Of a stretch of DNA of 64,000 bases, positions 1 to 6,711 are shown in pieces. The notes under the pieces are model-generated. The model saw nothing but the letters and a program-made list of their open reading frames with translations. It did not search any database and was not told the DNA's origin. The position numbers and the translations under genes are program-made. Source of the stretch: Amycolatopsis bullii (GTDB lineage: Bacteria > Actinomycetota > Actinomycetes > Mycobacteriales > Pseudonocardiaceae); the NCBI RefSeq assembly GCF_014654205.1, contig NZ_BNAW01000010.1, forward strand, positions 1-64,000, given 5' to 3'. Position 1 is the stretch's first letter. Each line of letters opens with the position of its first letter.

Positions 1-324
1 GTTGCTCAACTGCCCCGCGAGAGCAGCAGCACCGGTGGCGGGCGCCAAAGCGGGGATCGGGCTGCCATCGAGGTTACGGCCCGGGTTGAGCAAGCGGGCG
101 CGCTTCACCAACCGTTCAGCAGCAGCCTTGGGAATATCGGCGAGATGTTCCAACAACCGAGCGACAGAGCGATACCCGAACAGCTCCATCACCCCGCGCT
201 GCTCGATCTCCACCAGCAACGCCCCAAGCCCCGCCTCAGCAGACCGCATGCACGCGACGAACTCCCCGACGCGGTCGGCAAAAGCCACCGCCTCGGAGGA
301 ACACACAGTCGCGTCGCTGGTCAT
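1..324 (-). CDS. 13E12-repeat/DUF222 HNH endonuclease-like protein, N-terminal part (runs off the window)
   Basis: The minus strand opens with ATG at 324 and stays open for 108 codons to the window edge. The translation starts MTSDATVCSSEAVAFADRVG and contains the segment ELFGYRSVARLLEHL followed by a helix rich in Ala/Arg and RARLLNPGRNLDG. This is the pattern of the N-terminal DUF222 domain of actinobacterial 13E12-repeat proteins, which usually end in an HNH nuclease domain. That end is outside the window, so nuclease function is inferred from the family only. These genes are multicopy in many actinobacteria and often behave as mobile or repeated elements. Codon use (many CTT, GTT, GCT wobble bases) is less GC-biased than in neighbouring genes, which fits a repeated or transferred element. 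Confidence 0.75.
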   Translation of the reverse strand, partial: MTSDATVCSSEAVAFADRVGEFVACMRSAEAGLGALLVEIEQRGVMELFGYRSVARLLEHLADIPKAAAERLVKRARLLNPGRNLDGSPIPALAPATGAAALAGQLSN

Positions 325-410
325 ACCTCCAAGCTACCGACCATCGAACACGAGTTCATCACTCGACCGGGTATGTCCACATGCGACTGTCCGCACCCCG
401 GAACAGCGCC

Positions 411-1643
411 TCACTCCCCCAGCCGCCCCCGCAAATGGGCCCGCTCGGGCTCGGTTCCGGCCAGCGACAACGCCTCCCGGTACGCCGCAGCCGCCTCCTC
501 GTGCCGCCCGAGCCGGCTGAGCAAGTCACCCCGAGCCGCCGCGAACGGGCTGTACCCGCGCAACTTCGGCTCCCCCGCCAAGCCGTCCAGCAACGCCAGC
601 CCTGCCGCCGGTCCGTCGCGCATCGCCACCGCCACCGCGCGGTTCAGCTCCACCACCGGTGACGGCGCCAGCCCCAGCAGCACGTCGTAGAGCGCCACGA
701 TCTGCGGCCAGTCCGTGCCCGCCACGTCCGCCGCCTCGTCGTGCAGGGCCGCGATCGCCGCCTGGACTCCGTACCAGCCCGGGGGTCCGCCGGTCAGGGC
801 CACCGTCACCAGCTTCGTCCCCTCGGAGATCAGCGCCTGGTCCCAGCGGCCGCGGTCCTGGTCGTCCAGCAGCACCAGGTCGCCGGCCGGGCCGGTGCGG
901 GCGTCGCGGCGGGCGTGCACCAGCAGCAGCAAGGCCAGCAGGCCCGCGACCTCCCGCTCCCCCGGCAGCAACCGCCGGAGGATGCGAGCCAGGCGGATGG
1001 CCTCCTCCGCCAGGTCGAGCCGCTGCAGGTCCGGGCCCGAACTGGCCGCGTACCCCTCGGTGAAGATCGAGTAGACGACCTGCAGCACACCCGGCAGCCG
1101 CCCGGGCAGCTCGTCCGCGTCCGGCACGCGGAAGGGGATCCGGAGCGTGCGGATCCGGTTCTTCGCCCGCACGATCCGCTTGCCCATTGTCGCGCTCGGG
1201 ACCAGGAACGCCCGCGCCACCTCCGGCGTCGTCAGCCCGGCGAGGCAGCGCAACGTCAGCGCCGTGCGGTCCTCGGCCGGCAGCGCCGGGTGGGCGCACG
1301 TGAAGAACAGCTGCAACCGCTCGTCCGGCAGGTCGCCGTCCGACAGGGGCGGGGCGGGCGCCGCGCGGTCGGCCTCGACCTGCAGCACCGCGAGCCGGGC
1401 CGCGTAGGCCTGGTCGCGGCGGAGCCGGTCGACGGCCTTGCGCCGGGCCGTCGTCATCAGCCAGGCGCCCGGCTTCGGCGGCACGCCCTCGGCCGGCCAG
1501 TGCACCAGCGCCGCCTCGATCGCCTCCGACGTCACCTCCTCGGCGAGGTCGAGGTCGCCGAACCGGCGGACGAGCGCGGCGAGCAGCAGCCCGCGCTCCT
1601 CCCGGAACACCGCCTCGACCGAGGCGTCCACCCGCCCCGCCAC
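411..1643 (-). CDS. ECF42-type RNA polymerase sigma factor with C-terminal TPR-like extension
   Basis: This 410-residue protein has sigma region 2 at about residues 8-80 (FGDLDLAEEVTSEAIEAAL, then AWLMTTARRKAVDRLRRD) and region 4 at about 110-165 (LTLRCLAGLTTPEVARAFLV). A long helical C-terminal extension follows, with a TPR-like end (LSRLGRHEEAAAAYREAL). Ordinary ECF factors are about 180-200 residues; the extension and the DGPF/YCII neighbours define group ECF42. In that family the extension is needed for activity and no classical anti-sigma factor is present. It is the last gene of a minus-strand cluster, four bases after the DGPF gene at 1648. The signal it senses cannot be told from sequence. 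Confidence 0.9.
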   Translation of the reverse strand: MAGRVDASVEAVFREERGLLLAALVRRFGDLDLAEEVTSEAIEAALVHWPAEGVPPKPGAWLMTTARRKAVDRLRRDQAYAARLAVLQVEADRAAPAPPLSDGDLPDERLQLFFTCAHPALPAEDRTALTLRCLAGLTTPEVARAFLVPSATMGKRIVRAKNRIRTLRIPFRVPDADELPGRLPGVLQVVYSIFTEGYAASSGPDLQRLDLAEEAIRLARILRRLLPGEREVAGLLALLLLVHARRDARTGPAGDLVLLDDQDRGRWDQALISEGTKLVTVALTGGPPGWYGVQAAIAALHDEAADVAGTDWPQIVALYDVLLGLAPSPVVELNRAVAVAMRDGPAAGLALLDGLAGEPKLRGYSPFAAARGDLLSRLGRHEEAAAAYREALSLAGTEPERAHLRGRLGE

Positions 1644-1647
1644 CCCG

Positions 1648-1998
1648 TCAGCCTTCGTAGCCGGCGAGCGGCCGCACCACGATCGATCCGCCGTCGCGGG
1701 CCCCCGGGCAGCGGGCCGCCCAGTCGAGCGCGACGTCGAGGTCCGGCACGTCGACGACGAAGTAGCCGCCGAGCACCTCCCGGGATTCGGCGAACGGGCC
1801 GTCGGTGACGAGCCGCTCGCCGCGCTCGTCGACCCGGACCGAGGCGGCCGTGGTGAAGTCGGCGACCGAGTCGCCGCCGACGTACACCCCGGCTTCCTTG
1901 AGGGACTTGTCGAACAGCATCCAGTCCTCGGGCGTGCTGCAGCCGGTGGGCGCGCCGTCGGCGTCGAGAGCGGCGTTGATCAGCATCAGGTACTTCAT
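1648..1998 (-). CDS. YCII-related DGPF-domain protein
   Basis: This 116-residue protein starts MKYLMLINAALDADG and carries the hallmark TDGPFAESREVLGGYFVVD at about residues 66-84. It is a small YCII/DGPF-fold protein, normally dimeric, with a dimeric alpha/beta barrel-like fold and no established enzymatic role. AGGAGG at 2002-2007 (minus strand GCCAGGAGGAACC) is a strong ribosome-binding site for the ATG at 1998. The gene ends four bases before the ECF42 sigma factor. In ECF42 clusters DGPF proteins are the characteristic co-regulated partners, so it is probably a target or co-factor of that sigma factor. Confidence 0.85.
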   Translation of the reverse strand: MKYLMLINAALDADGAPTGCSTPEDWMLFDKSLKEAGVYVGGDSVADFTTAASVRVDERGERLVTDGPFAESREVLGGYFVVDVPDLDVALDWAARCPGARDGGSIVVRPLAGYEG

Positions 1999-2074
1999 GG
2001 TTCCTCCTGGCTCGGTTGCCGTACGCCAGCACTACGAACGACGGCCGGCCCGTTGGACAGGCTCGGGGCGGAAA

Positions 2075-2890
2075 TCAGCGGAAGGCGCCCGCGTGCGCCT
2101 CGGCCCACTCGCCGAACGTCCGCGCCGGGCGCCCGGTCACCTCCGGCACCGTCGGGTGCACGGTCGCCTCGTCCAGGGTCCCGTCGACGTAGAAGTTCCA
2201 GAACGCGTCGACGTACTCACGCGGCATGCCCGCCTCGAGCTCCGCCCGCGTCTCGTCGTTCGACAGTCCCACGAACCGCAGATCGCGCCCCAGCACCGAA
2301 CCCAGCACCGAAACCTGCTCCACCGGCCGCATCGCCACCGGCCCGGTCAGCTCGTGCACCAGCCCTTCGTGCCCACCGGCCAGCGCGAGCGCCCCCACCG
2401 CCGCGATGTCGGCCGGGTCGATGCAGGCCACCGGGACGTCCGGGAACTGGACGCGGACCGTGTCGCCCGCGCGCAGCTGCGGCAGCCAGCGCAGGGCGTT
2501 CGACATGAACGCGCGCGGCCTCAGGAACGTCCAGTCCAGGCCCGATTCCCGCAGCGCGCGCTCGGACAGCGTCATGTACCGGGAGACGGCGTTGTCCAGG
2601 TCCTCCAGCGCCGCCGAGCCCCCGGACAACAGCACGACCCGCCGTACCCCGGCCTCCCGCAGCAGGCCGGACACGTCCTCGTAGCCGGACAGCAGGAAAA
2701 CGCCCTCGACACCCTTCAAGGCGTCGGTGAGGCTTTCGGGCGAGTTGAGATCGCCCACCGCGGCCTCGACCCCGTCCGGCAGCCGGACGTCCGGACGGCG
2801 CACCAGCGCCCGGACCGGGGCGCCCGCCGCCGCGAGTGCCGAAACCACTTCCGCGCCGACATTGCCGGTGGCGCCGGTGACCAGGAACAT
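2075..2890 (-). CDS. NmrA/atypical SDR family NAD(P)-binding protein
   Basis: This 271-residue protein begins MFLVTGATGNVGAEVVSALAAA, a Rossmann glycine motif (GATGNVG) of the NmrA/HSCARG-like atypical short-chain dehydrogenases. It continues with VRALVRRPD (a basic patch typical of NADP binding), EGVFLLSGYED, SGLDWTFLRPRAFMSN and a C-terminal ARTFGEWAEAHAGAF. The frame stays open upstream, but the ATG at 2890 is chosen because the nucleotide-binding strand must start there. It lies between the two DGPF genes, on the same strand as the ECF42 sigma factor, so it is likely part of that regulon. Members act as NAD(P)H-dependent reductases or redox sensors; the substrate is unknown. Confidence 0.8.
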   Translation of the reverse strand: MFLVTGATGNVGAEVVSALAAAGAPVRALVRRPDVRLPDGVEAAVGDLNSPESLTDALKGVEGVFLLSGYEDVSGLLREAGVRRVVLLSGGSAALEDLDNAVSRYMTLSERALRESGLDWTFLRPRAFMSNALRWLPQLRAGDTVRVQFPDVPVACIDPADIAAVGALALAGGHEGLVHELTGPVAMRPVEQVSVLGSVLGRDLRFVGLSNDETRAELEAGMPREYVDAFWNFYVDGTLDEATVHPTVPEVTGRPARTFGEWAEAHAGAFR

Positions 2891-2943
2891 CGTTCGAACC
2901 CCCAGGAGAACAGTCCCGGTCAGCCTAGCGCCACCGGACGACG

Positions 2944-3315
2944 TCAGTCCTGCGTCGGCAGCTCGTCGAACTCCACGACCTGGCGGATCTCCACCTCGAT
3001 CTCCTGGTCGAACAGCTCGACGTACCGCTTGGCGAACTCGACGGCCTCCGCCCGGTCCGCCGCGTTGATCAGCGCGAACCCGCCGATGACCTCCTTGGCC
3101 TCGGCGAACGGCCCGTCGGTCACGCGGATCGCGGCGCCGCGCGCCTTGCGGACCAGCGAGCCCTTCTCCGTCGGGTGGACGCCCTCCGCGGTGATCAGGA
3201 TGCCCTTCTCCGCCGCCTCCTGGATGAACCCGCCCATCTTCGCGATGAACTCCTGGCTCGGGTTCCACGACCGGGGGTCGTGCTCGTCGACCCGGTGCAT
3301 CATGAGAAACCGCAT
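2944..3315 (-). CDS. YCII-related DGPF-domain protein, second copy
   Basis: This 123-residue protein starts MRFLMMHRVDEHDPRSW and contains VTDGPFAEAKEVIGGFALIN, the DGPF signature, followed by a hydrophobic strand. The N-terminus differs from the copy at 1648, and the C-terminus (QEIEVEIRQVVEFDELPT) resembles the YCII subfamily linked to extracytoplasmic sigma factors. It is the first gene of the minus-strand cluster DGPF - NmrA - DGPF - ECF42. AGGGAGC at 3321-3327 precedes the start. A 27-bp dyad containing a TGTCGA-like element lies about 75 bp upstream and may be the sigma-dependent promoter. Confidence 0.85.
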   Translation of the reverse strand: MRFLMMHRVDEHDPRSWNPSQEFIAKMGGFIQEAAEKGILITAEGVHPTEKGSLVRKARGAAIRVTDGPFAEAKEVIGGFALINAADRAEAVEFAKRYVELFDQEIEVEIRQVVEFDELPTQD

Positions 3316-3388
3316 GGTCTGCTCCCTCTGTTCGTCGGCCGGGGTCCGGTGCGTTCTCCCGGACGCGGTGACCGGCCTTCACCCCCGC

Positions 3389-3415
3389 GTCGAACGCACC
3401 GGTCCGGTGTTCGAC
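3389..3415. promoter_or_regulatory. Dyad with ECF42-like promoter element
   Basis: GTCGAAC (3389-3395) and GTTCGAC (3409-3415) are perfect inverted repeats with a 13-bp spacer that itself contains ACCGGtCCGGT. On the minus strand the outer arm reads TGTCGA, which I recall as the -35 element reported for ECF42 promoters. The dyad lies in the divergent region between the DGPF gene (start 3315) and the BNR gene (start 3480), so it could serve either. Assignment as a sigma target is inference. Confidence 0.4.
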
Positions 3416-3479
3416 ATTTCCCCGGGGCGATTTTCGGGCAGAGTACCTGTGACCTGCATCACCACGGAGAGGGTGTTCG

Positions 3480-4562
3480 ATGTCCGTCCTGCTCGCGATC
3501 GGAACGCGCAAGGGTCTGTGGCTGGCCACCAGCACGGATGACCGGGTCACCTGGGAAGTGACCGGCCCGCACCACCCGATGACCGAGGTGTACGCGGTCG
3601 GCATCGACACGCGCCGAGCCACCCCGCGGCTGCTGGCCGGGGTCACCAGCGAGCACTACGGGCCGAGCGTGGCCACCAGCGACGACCTGGGCGCGACCTG
3701 GGCCGAACCCGACCACGCCCCGATCGCGTTCCCGGCCGACACCGGCGAGTCACTGGCGAGGGCCTGGCAGCTCGTGCCGGGCCCGGCGAGCGAGCCGGAC
3801 GTCGTCTACGCCGGCACCGAGCCGTCCGCCCTGTTCCGCTCCACCGACGGCGGCCGCACCTACGAGTTCGTCCGCGGCCTGTGGGACCACCCGCACCGCG
3901 AACACTGGACGCCCGGGGGCGGTGGCAAGGCCATCCACACCGTGCTCCCGCACCCCACCGACCCCCGGCGCGTCACCGTGGCCATGTCCACCGGCGGCGT
4001 CTACCGCACCGAGGACGGCGGCGAGTCCTGGGAGGCCAGCAACACCGGCATCAAGGCGGTCCACGTGCCCGACCCGTACCCCGAATACGGCCACTGCGTG
4101 CACAAGGTCGCCCGGCACCCCGCGGAGCCGGACAGGCTGTTCGCGCAGGTGCACCACGGCGTCTACCGCAGCGACGACGCGGGCGCGACCTGGCAGTCGA
4201 TCGCCGACGGCCTGCCCAGCGACTTCGGCTTCCCGATGGTCGTCCACCCGAACCGGCCCGAGGTGATCTACACCTTCCCGCTGGCCGCCGACGCGATGCG
4301 GTTCCCGCCGGAGGGCCACTGCCGCGTGTACCGCAGCGAGGACGCCGGGAAGTCGTGGGAGGCGCTGGGCCCCGGCCTGCCGGACGGGTACTGGGCCGGC
4401 GTCATGCGGGACGCGATGTGCACCGACGACGCCGACCCGGCCGGGGTGTACTTCGGCTCGCGGACCGGCGACGTCTACGCCAGCCGCGACGACGGCGACA
4501 GCTGGCAGCTCGTCGCGGCGCACCTGCCCGACGTGCTGAGCGTCCGCGCCGCGAGGGTGTGA
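3480..4562 (+). CDS. BNR/Asp-box repeat beta-propeller protein (VPS10/sialidase-like fold)
   Basis: This 360-residue soluble protein has no signal peptide and carries repeated Asp-box motifs. These are FRSTDGGRTYEF, YRTEDGGESWEA, YRSDDAGATWQS, YRSEDAGKSWEA and YASRDDGDSWQL, spaced as blades of a beta-propeller. Annotation pipelines call such proteins exo-alpha-sialidase or glycosyl hydrolase, but no sialidase catalytic Arg/Tyr set is evident, so the activity is unassigned. GGAGAGGG lies just upstream of the ATG. The stop codon is two bases from the GTG of the MoaD-like gene, so the two are translated from one mRNA and probably act together. Confidence 0.8.
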   Translation: MSVLLAIGTRKGLWLATSTDDRVTWEVTGPHHPMTEVYAVGIDTRRATPRLLAGVTSEHYGPSVATSDDLGATWAEPDHAPIAFPADTGESLARAWQLVPGPASEPDVVYAGTEPSALFRSTDGGRTYEFVRGLWDHPHREHWTPGGGGKAIHTVLPHPTDPRRVTVAMSTGGVYRTEDGGESWEASNTGIKAVHVPDPYPEYGHCVHKVARHPAEPDRLFAQVHHGVYRSDDAGATWQSIADGLPSDFGFPMVVHPNRPEVIYTFPLAADAMRFPPEGHCRVYRSEDAGKSWEALGPGLPDGYWAGVMRDAMCTDDADPAGVYFGSRTGDVYASRDDGDSWQLVAAHLPDVLSVRAARV

Positions 4563-4564
4563 CC

Positions 4565-4849
4565 GTGCGGATCACCGTGCTGCTGCCCGGGACGCTGCGG
4601 GAGAAAGCCGGCGGCGAAGCCCGGCTGGACGTCGAGGTCGCCGAGCCGGCCACGCTGGGTGCCCTGCTCGACGCGCTCGCCGAGCGGTACCCGGCGCTGG
4701 AACGGCGGTTGCGCGACGAGCAGGCGGGGCTGCGCCGGTACGTCAACTTCTACGTCGACGGCGAGGAGTGCCGCCGCCGCGACGGCCCCGCGACGGTGCT
4801 GCGCGAGGACGCCGAGGTGCAGATCATCCCGTCGGTCGCGGGAGGCTGA
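4565..4849 (+). CDS. MoaD/ThiS-family ubiquitin-like sulfur-carrier protein
   Basis: This 94-residue protein starts VRITVLLPGTLREKAGG (GTG) and ends QIIPSVAGG. The beta-grasp pattern (TLGALLDALAERYPALERRL, YVNFYVDGE, DAEVQIIPSVAGG) and the terminal Gly-Gly are those of MoaD/ThiS sulfur carriers, whose C-terminus is adenylated and thiocarboxylated. No moaE, moeB or thiF partner is nearby. It is coupled to the BNR gene and overlaps the 3' end of the MFS gene on the opposite strand by 26 bp. A role in molybdopterin synthesis is possible, since a molybdopterin enzyme lies 5 kb away, but sulfur delivery to another pathway is equally open. Confidence 0.85.
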   Translation: MRITVLLPGTLREKAGGEARLDVEVAEPATLGALLDALAERYPALERRLRDEQAGLRRYVNFYVDGEECRRRDGPATVLREDAEVQIIPSVAGG

Positions 4850-6203
4850 GCTCGTCGAACAGCGCCGCCGCCCGGTCGGCCGTCGCGGCCGCCCGGCGTC
4901 CGGTGCTGAGCAGCGCCAGGACCAGGACGCCGGCCCCGAGCCCGGCGACCAGCCACCACACGCCGTGGCCCAGGCTCGAGAGCGCGACCCCCAGGGTGGT
5001 GCCGGTCTGCCGTCCGGCGGAGGCCAGCGACGCGGCCACCCCGGCCATCGACGCCGGCATCCCCGAGACGGCGGTGTTGGTGATCGGCGGGTTCACCGTG
5101 CCGAGGAACACGCCGAACAGCAGGAAGGTGGCGAGCACGACGGGCAGCGGCGTCGCCGGGCCGAGGAACGCCGAGGCGGCGCCGCCCGCGGCGAGCGCGG
5201 CACCGGCGACGACCAGCGGCCCGCGCGGCCCGCGCGTGCCGACGAACCGCCCGGTCCGCGGCGACAGCAGCAGCACGAGCACGCCGACCGGGAGCAGGCA
5301 CAGGCCCGCCGTCAGCGGGGTCATGCCCCGGACGTCCTGGAGGTACTGCGTCGTCACGAAGAGGAAGGCGCCGAACCCGCAGAGCGCGAACAGCGCCATG
5401 ACGATCGCCGCGCTGAAGGACACGCTGCGGAACAGGCGCAGTTCGAGCAACGGGTCGGCGCGGCGCGGCTCGTAGGCCACGATGCCCAGCACGCCGAGCC
5501 CGGCGAGGGCGAGCAGGCCGAGGATCCACGGTGACGTCCAGCCCAGCCGGTGCGACTCGATGAGGGCGGCGACGACGCTGCCGAGCACCAGCAGCACGAG
5601 CACCTGCCCCACCGGGTCGAAGCGGCGGGCCCGCGGCGCCCGCGACTCGGGCACGAACAGCGTCGTGGCGACGAGCGCGGCGACGATGACCGGGACGTTC
5701 ACCCAGAAGACGGCCCGCCAGCCGAAGCCGTCGACGAGCACGCCGCCGAGGATCGGCCCGAGCGCCAGGGCCAGGCCGGACATCGAGCCGAACACGCCGA
5801 TGGCGCGGGCGCGCTCGGCCGGCGCGGGGAAGGTGGTGGCGACGATGGCCATCGCGACCGGGTTCAGCATGGTGCCGCCGACGGCCTGCAGCGCCCGGGC
5901 GGCGATCAGCCAGCCGATGCCCGGCGCCAGGCTGCACAGCAGCGAGCCGAGGCCGAACAGCGCGAGCCCGCACCGGAAGACCCGCTTGCGGCCGAACCGG
6001 TCGGCGGCGGACCCGGCGAGCACCAGGAAGGCGGCCAGCACCAGCGTGTAGGCGTCGACGGTCCACTGCAGGCCGGAGACGGAAGCGCCCAGGTCACGGC
6101 GGATCGCGGGCAGGGCGACGGTGACGATCGAGATGTCCATCACCACGACGACGATGCTGGCGCAGCAGATCGCGAGCACGAGGCCGGGACGGTTGGTTGT
6201 CAT
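4824..6203 (-). CDS. MFS transporter, DHA2 (EmrB/QacA) drug-efflux type
   Basis: This 459-residue integral membrane protein starts MTTNRPGLVLAICCASIVVV. Hydrophobic segments run through most of the sequence, consistent with 14 transmembrane helices of the DHA2 family. Motif A is ADRFGRKRVFRCG (about residues 77-89), and the motif-C-like helix region is GPILGGVLVDGFGWRAVFW. Such proteins export cationic or hydrophobic drugs by proton antiport. The frame is open far upstream, but the ATG at 6203 is chosen because the first membrane helix follows it and because it sits just downstream of a MerR-type promoter. It is divergent from the merR-type gene at 6228, the expected regulator. Confidence 0.9.
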   Translation of the reverse strand: MTTNRPGLVLAICCASIVVVVMDISIVTVALPAIRRDLGASVSGLQWTVDAYTLVLAAFLVLAGSAADRFGRKRVFRCGLALFGLGSLLCSLAPGIGWLIAARALQAVGGTMLNPVAMAIVATTFPAPAERARAIGVFGSMSGLALALGPILGGVLVDGFGWRAVFWVNVPVIVAALVATTLFVPESRAPRARRFDPVGQVLVLLVLGSVVAALIESHRLGWTSPWILGLLALAGLGVLGIVAYEPRRADPLLELRLFRSVSFSAAIVMALFALCGFGAFLFVTTQYLQDVRGMTPLTAGLCLLPVGVLVLLLSPRTGRFVGTRGPRGPLVVAGAALAAGGAASAFLGPATPLPVVLATFLLFGVFLGTVNPPITNTAVSGMPASMAGVAASLASAGRQTGTTLGVALSSLGHGVWWLVAGLGAGVLVLALLSTGRRAAATADRAAALFDELSLPRPTG

Positions 6204-6210
6204 GCTTTCG

Positions 6211-6241
6211 ACGCTAGGATTTAGAGCGTGCTCGAAGTCAA
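6211..6241 (-). promoter_or_regulatory. MerR-type promoter and operator for the MFS gene
   Basis: On the minus strand TTGACT (6241-6236) and TAGCGT (6216-6211) are separated by 19 bp, the stretched spacing typical of MerR-activated promoters. Inside lies an imperfect palindrome at 6219-6238 of form AnTTnGAGCnnGCTCnAAnT, matching at 14 of 20 positions, centred between the two elements. TAGCGT ends eight bases before the MFS ATG, so the transcript is probably leaderless. On the plus strand TTGGTT (6193-6198), 16 bp, TAGGAT (6215-6220) could drive a leaderless regulator mRNA from the GTG at 6228, which sits inside the operator. Confidence 0.65.
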
Positions 6242-6659
6242 CCCGATCCCCGCGGAGGGGCTGACCATCGCGGACGCGGCCCGCCGCACCGGGGTCAGCG
6301 CGCACACGCTGCGCTACTACGAACGCGCGGGCCTGGTGGTGACCCGCGTCGACCGCACCAGCGGCGGACGGCGGCGCTACCGGCAGCTGGACCTCGACTG
6401 GATCAAGATCTGCACCAAGCTCCGCGCGACGGGCATGCCGATCAAGACGATCCGTCGCTACGCGGACCTGGTCGCCGCCGGCCGCGGCAACGAGGCGGAA
6501 CGCCTGGCGCTGCTGGAAGAGCACCGCGCCGACGTGCTGGCGAGGCTGGCGGAGCTGGAGGAGAACCTGAAGCTGATCGACCGGAAGATCGGGGTCTACC
6601 GGGGCCGGCTCGAGGCCGGCGACGCGGACGGGCTGTGGGCGCCGGCCGAGCCGCACTGA
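6228..6659 (+). CDS. MerR-family transcriptional regulator
   Basis: This 143-residue protein has an N-terminal winged helix-turn-helix at about residues 11-80: LTIADAARRTGVSAHTLRYYERAGLV, then RRYRQLDLDWIKICTKLRATGMPIKTIRRY. A C-terminal coiled-coil dimerisation helix follows (ERLALLEEHRADVLARLAELEENLKLIDRKIG). There are no conserved metal-binding cysteines in the effector region, so it is more likely of the drug or aldehyde type than a metal sensor. It is divergent from the MFS exporter with 24 bp between the genes. The operator described at 6219-6238 overlaps the GTG start, so the protein would repress itself while activating the exporter. Confidence 0.9.
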   Translation: MLEVNPIPAEGLTIADAARRTGVSAHTLRYYERAGLVVTRVDRTSGGRRRYRQLDLDWIKICTKLRATGMPIKTIRRYADLVAAGRGNEAERLALLEEHRADVLARLAELEENLKLIDRKIGVYRGRLEAGDADGLWAPAEPH

Positions 6660-6711
6660 CCCCGGCCGCGGCTACCATTCGGCGGCCCCCACCGCTCCCG
6701 GCAGGAGATCC

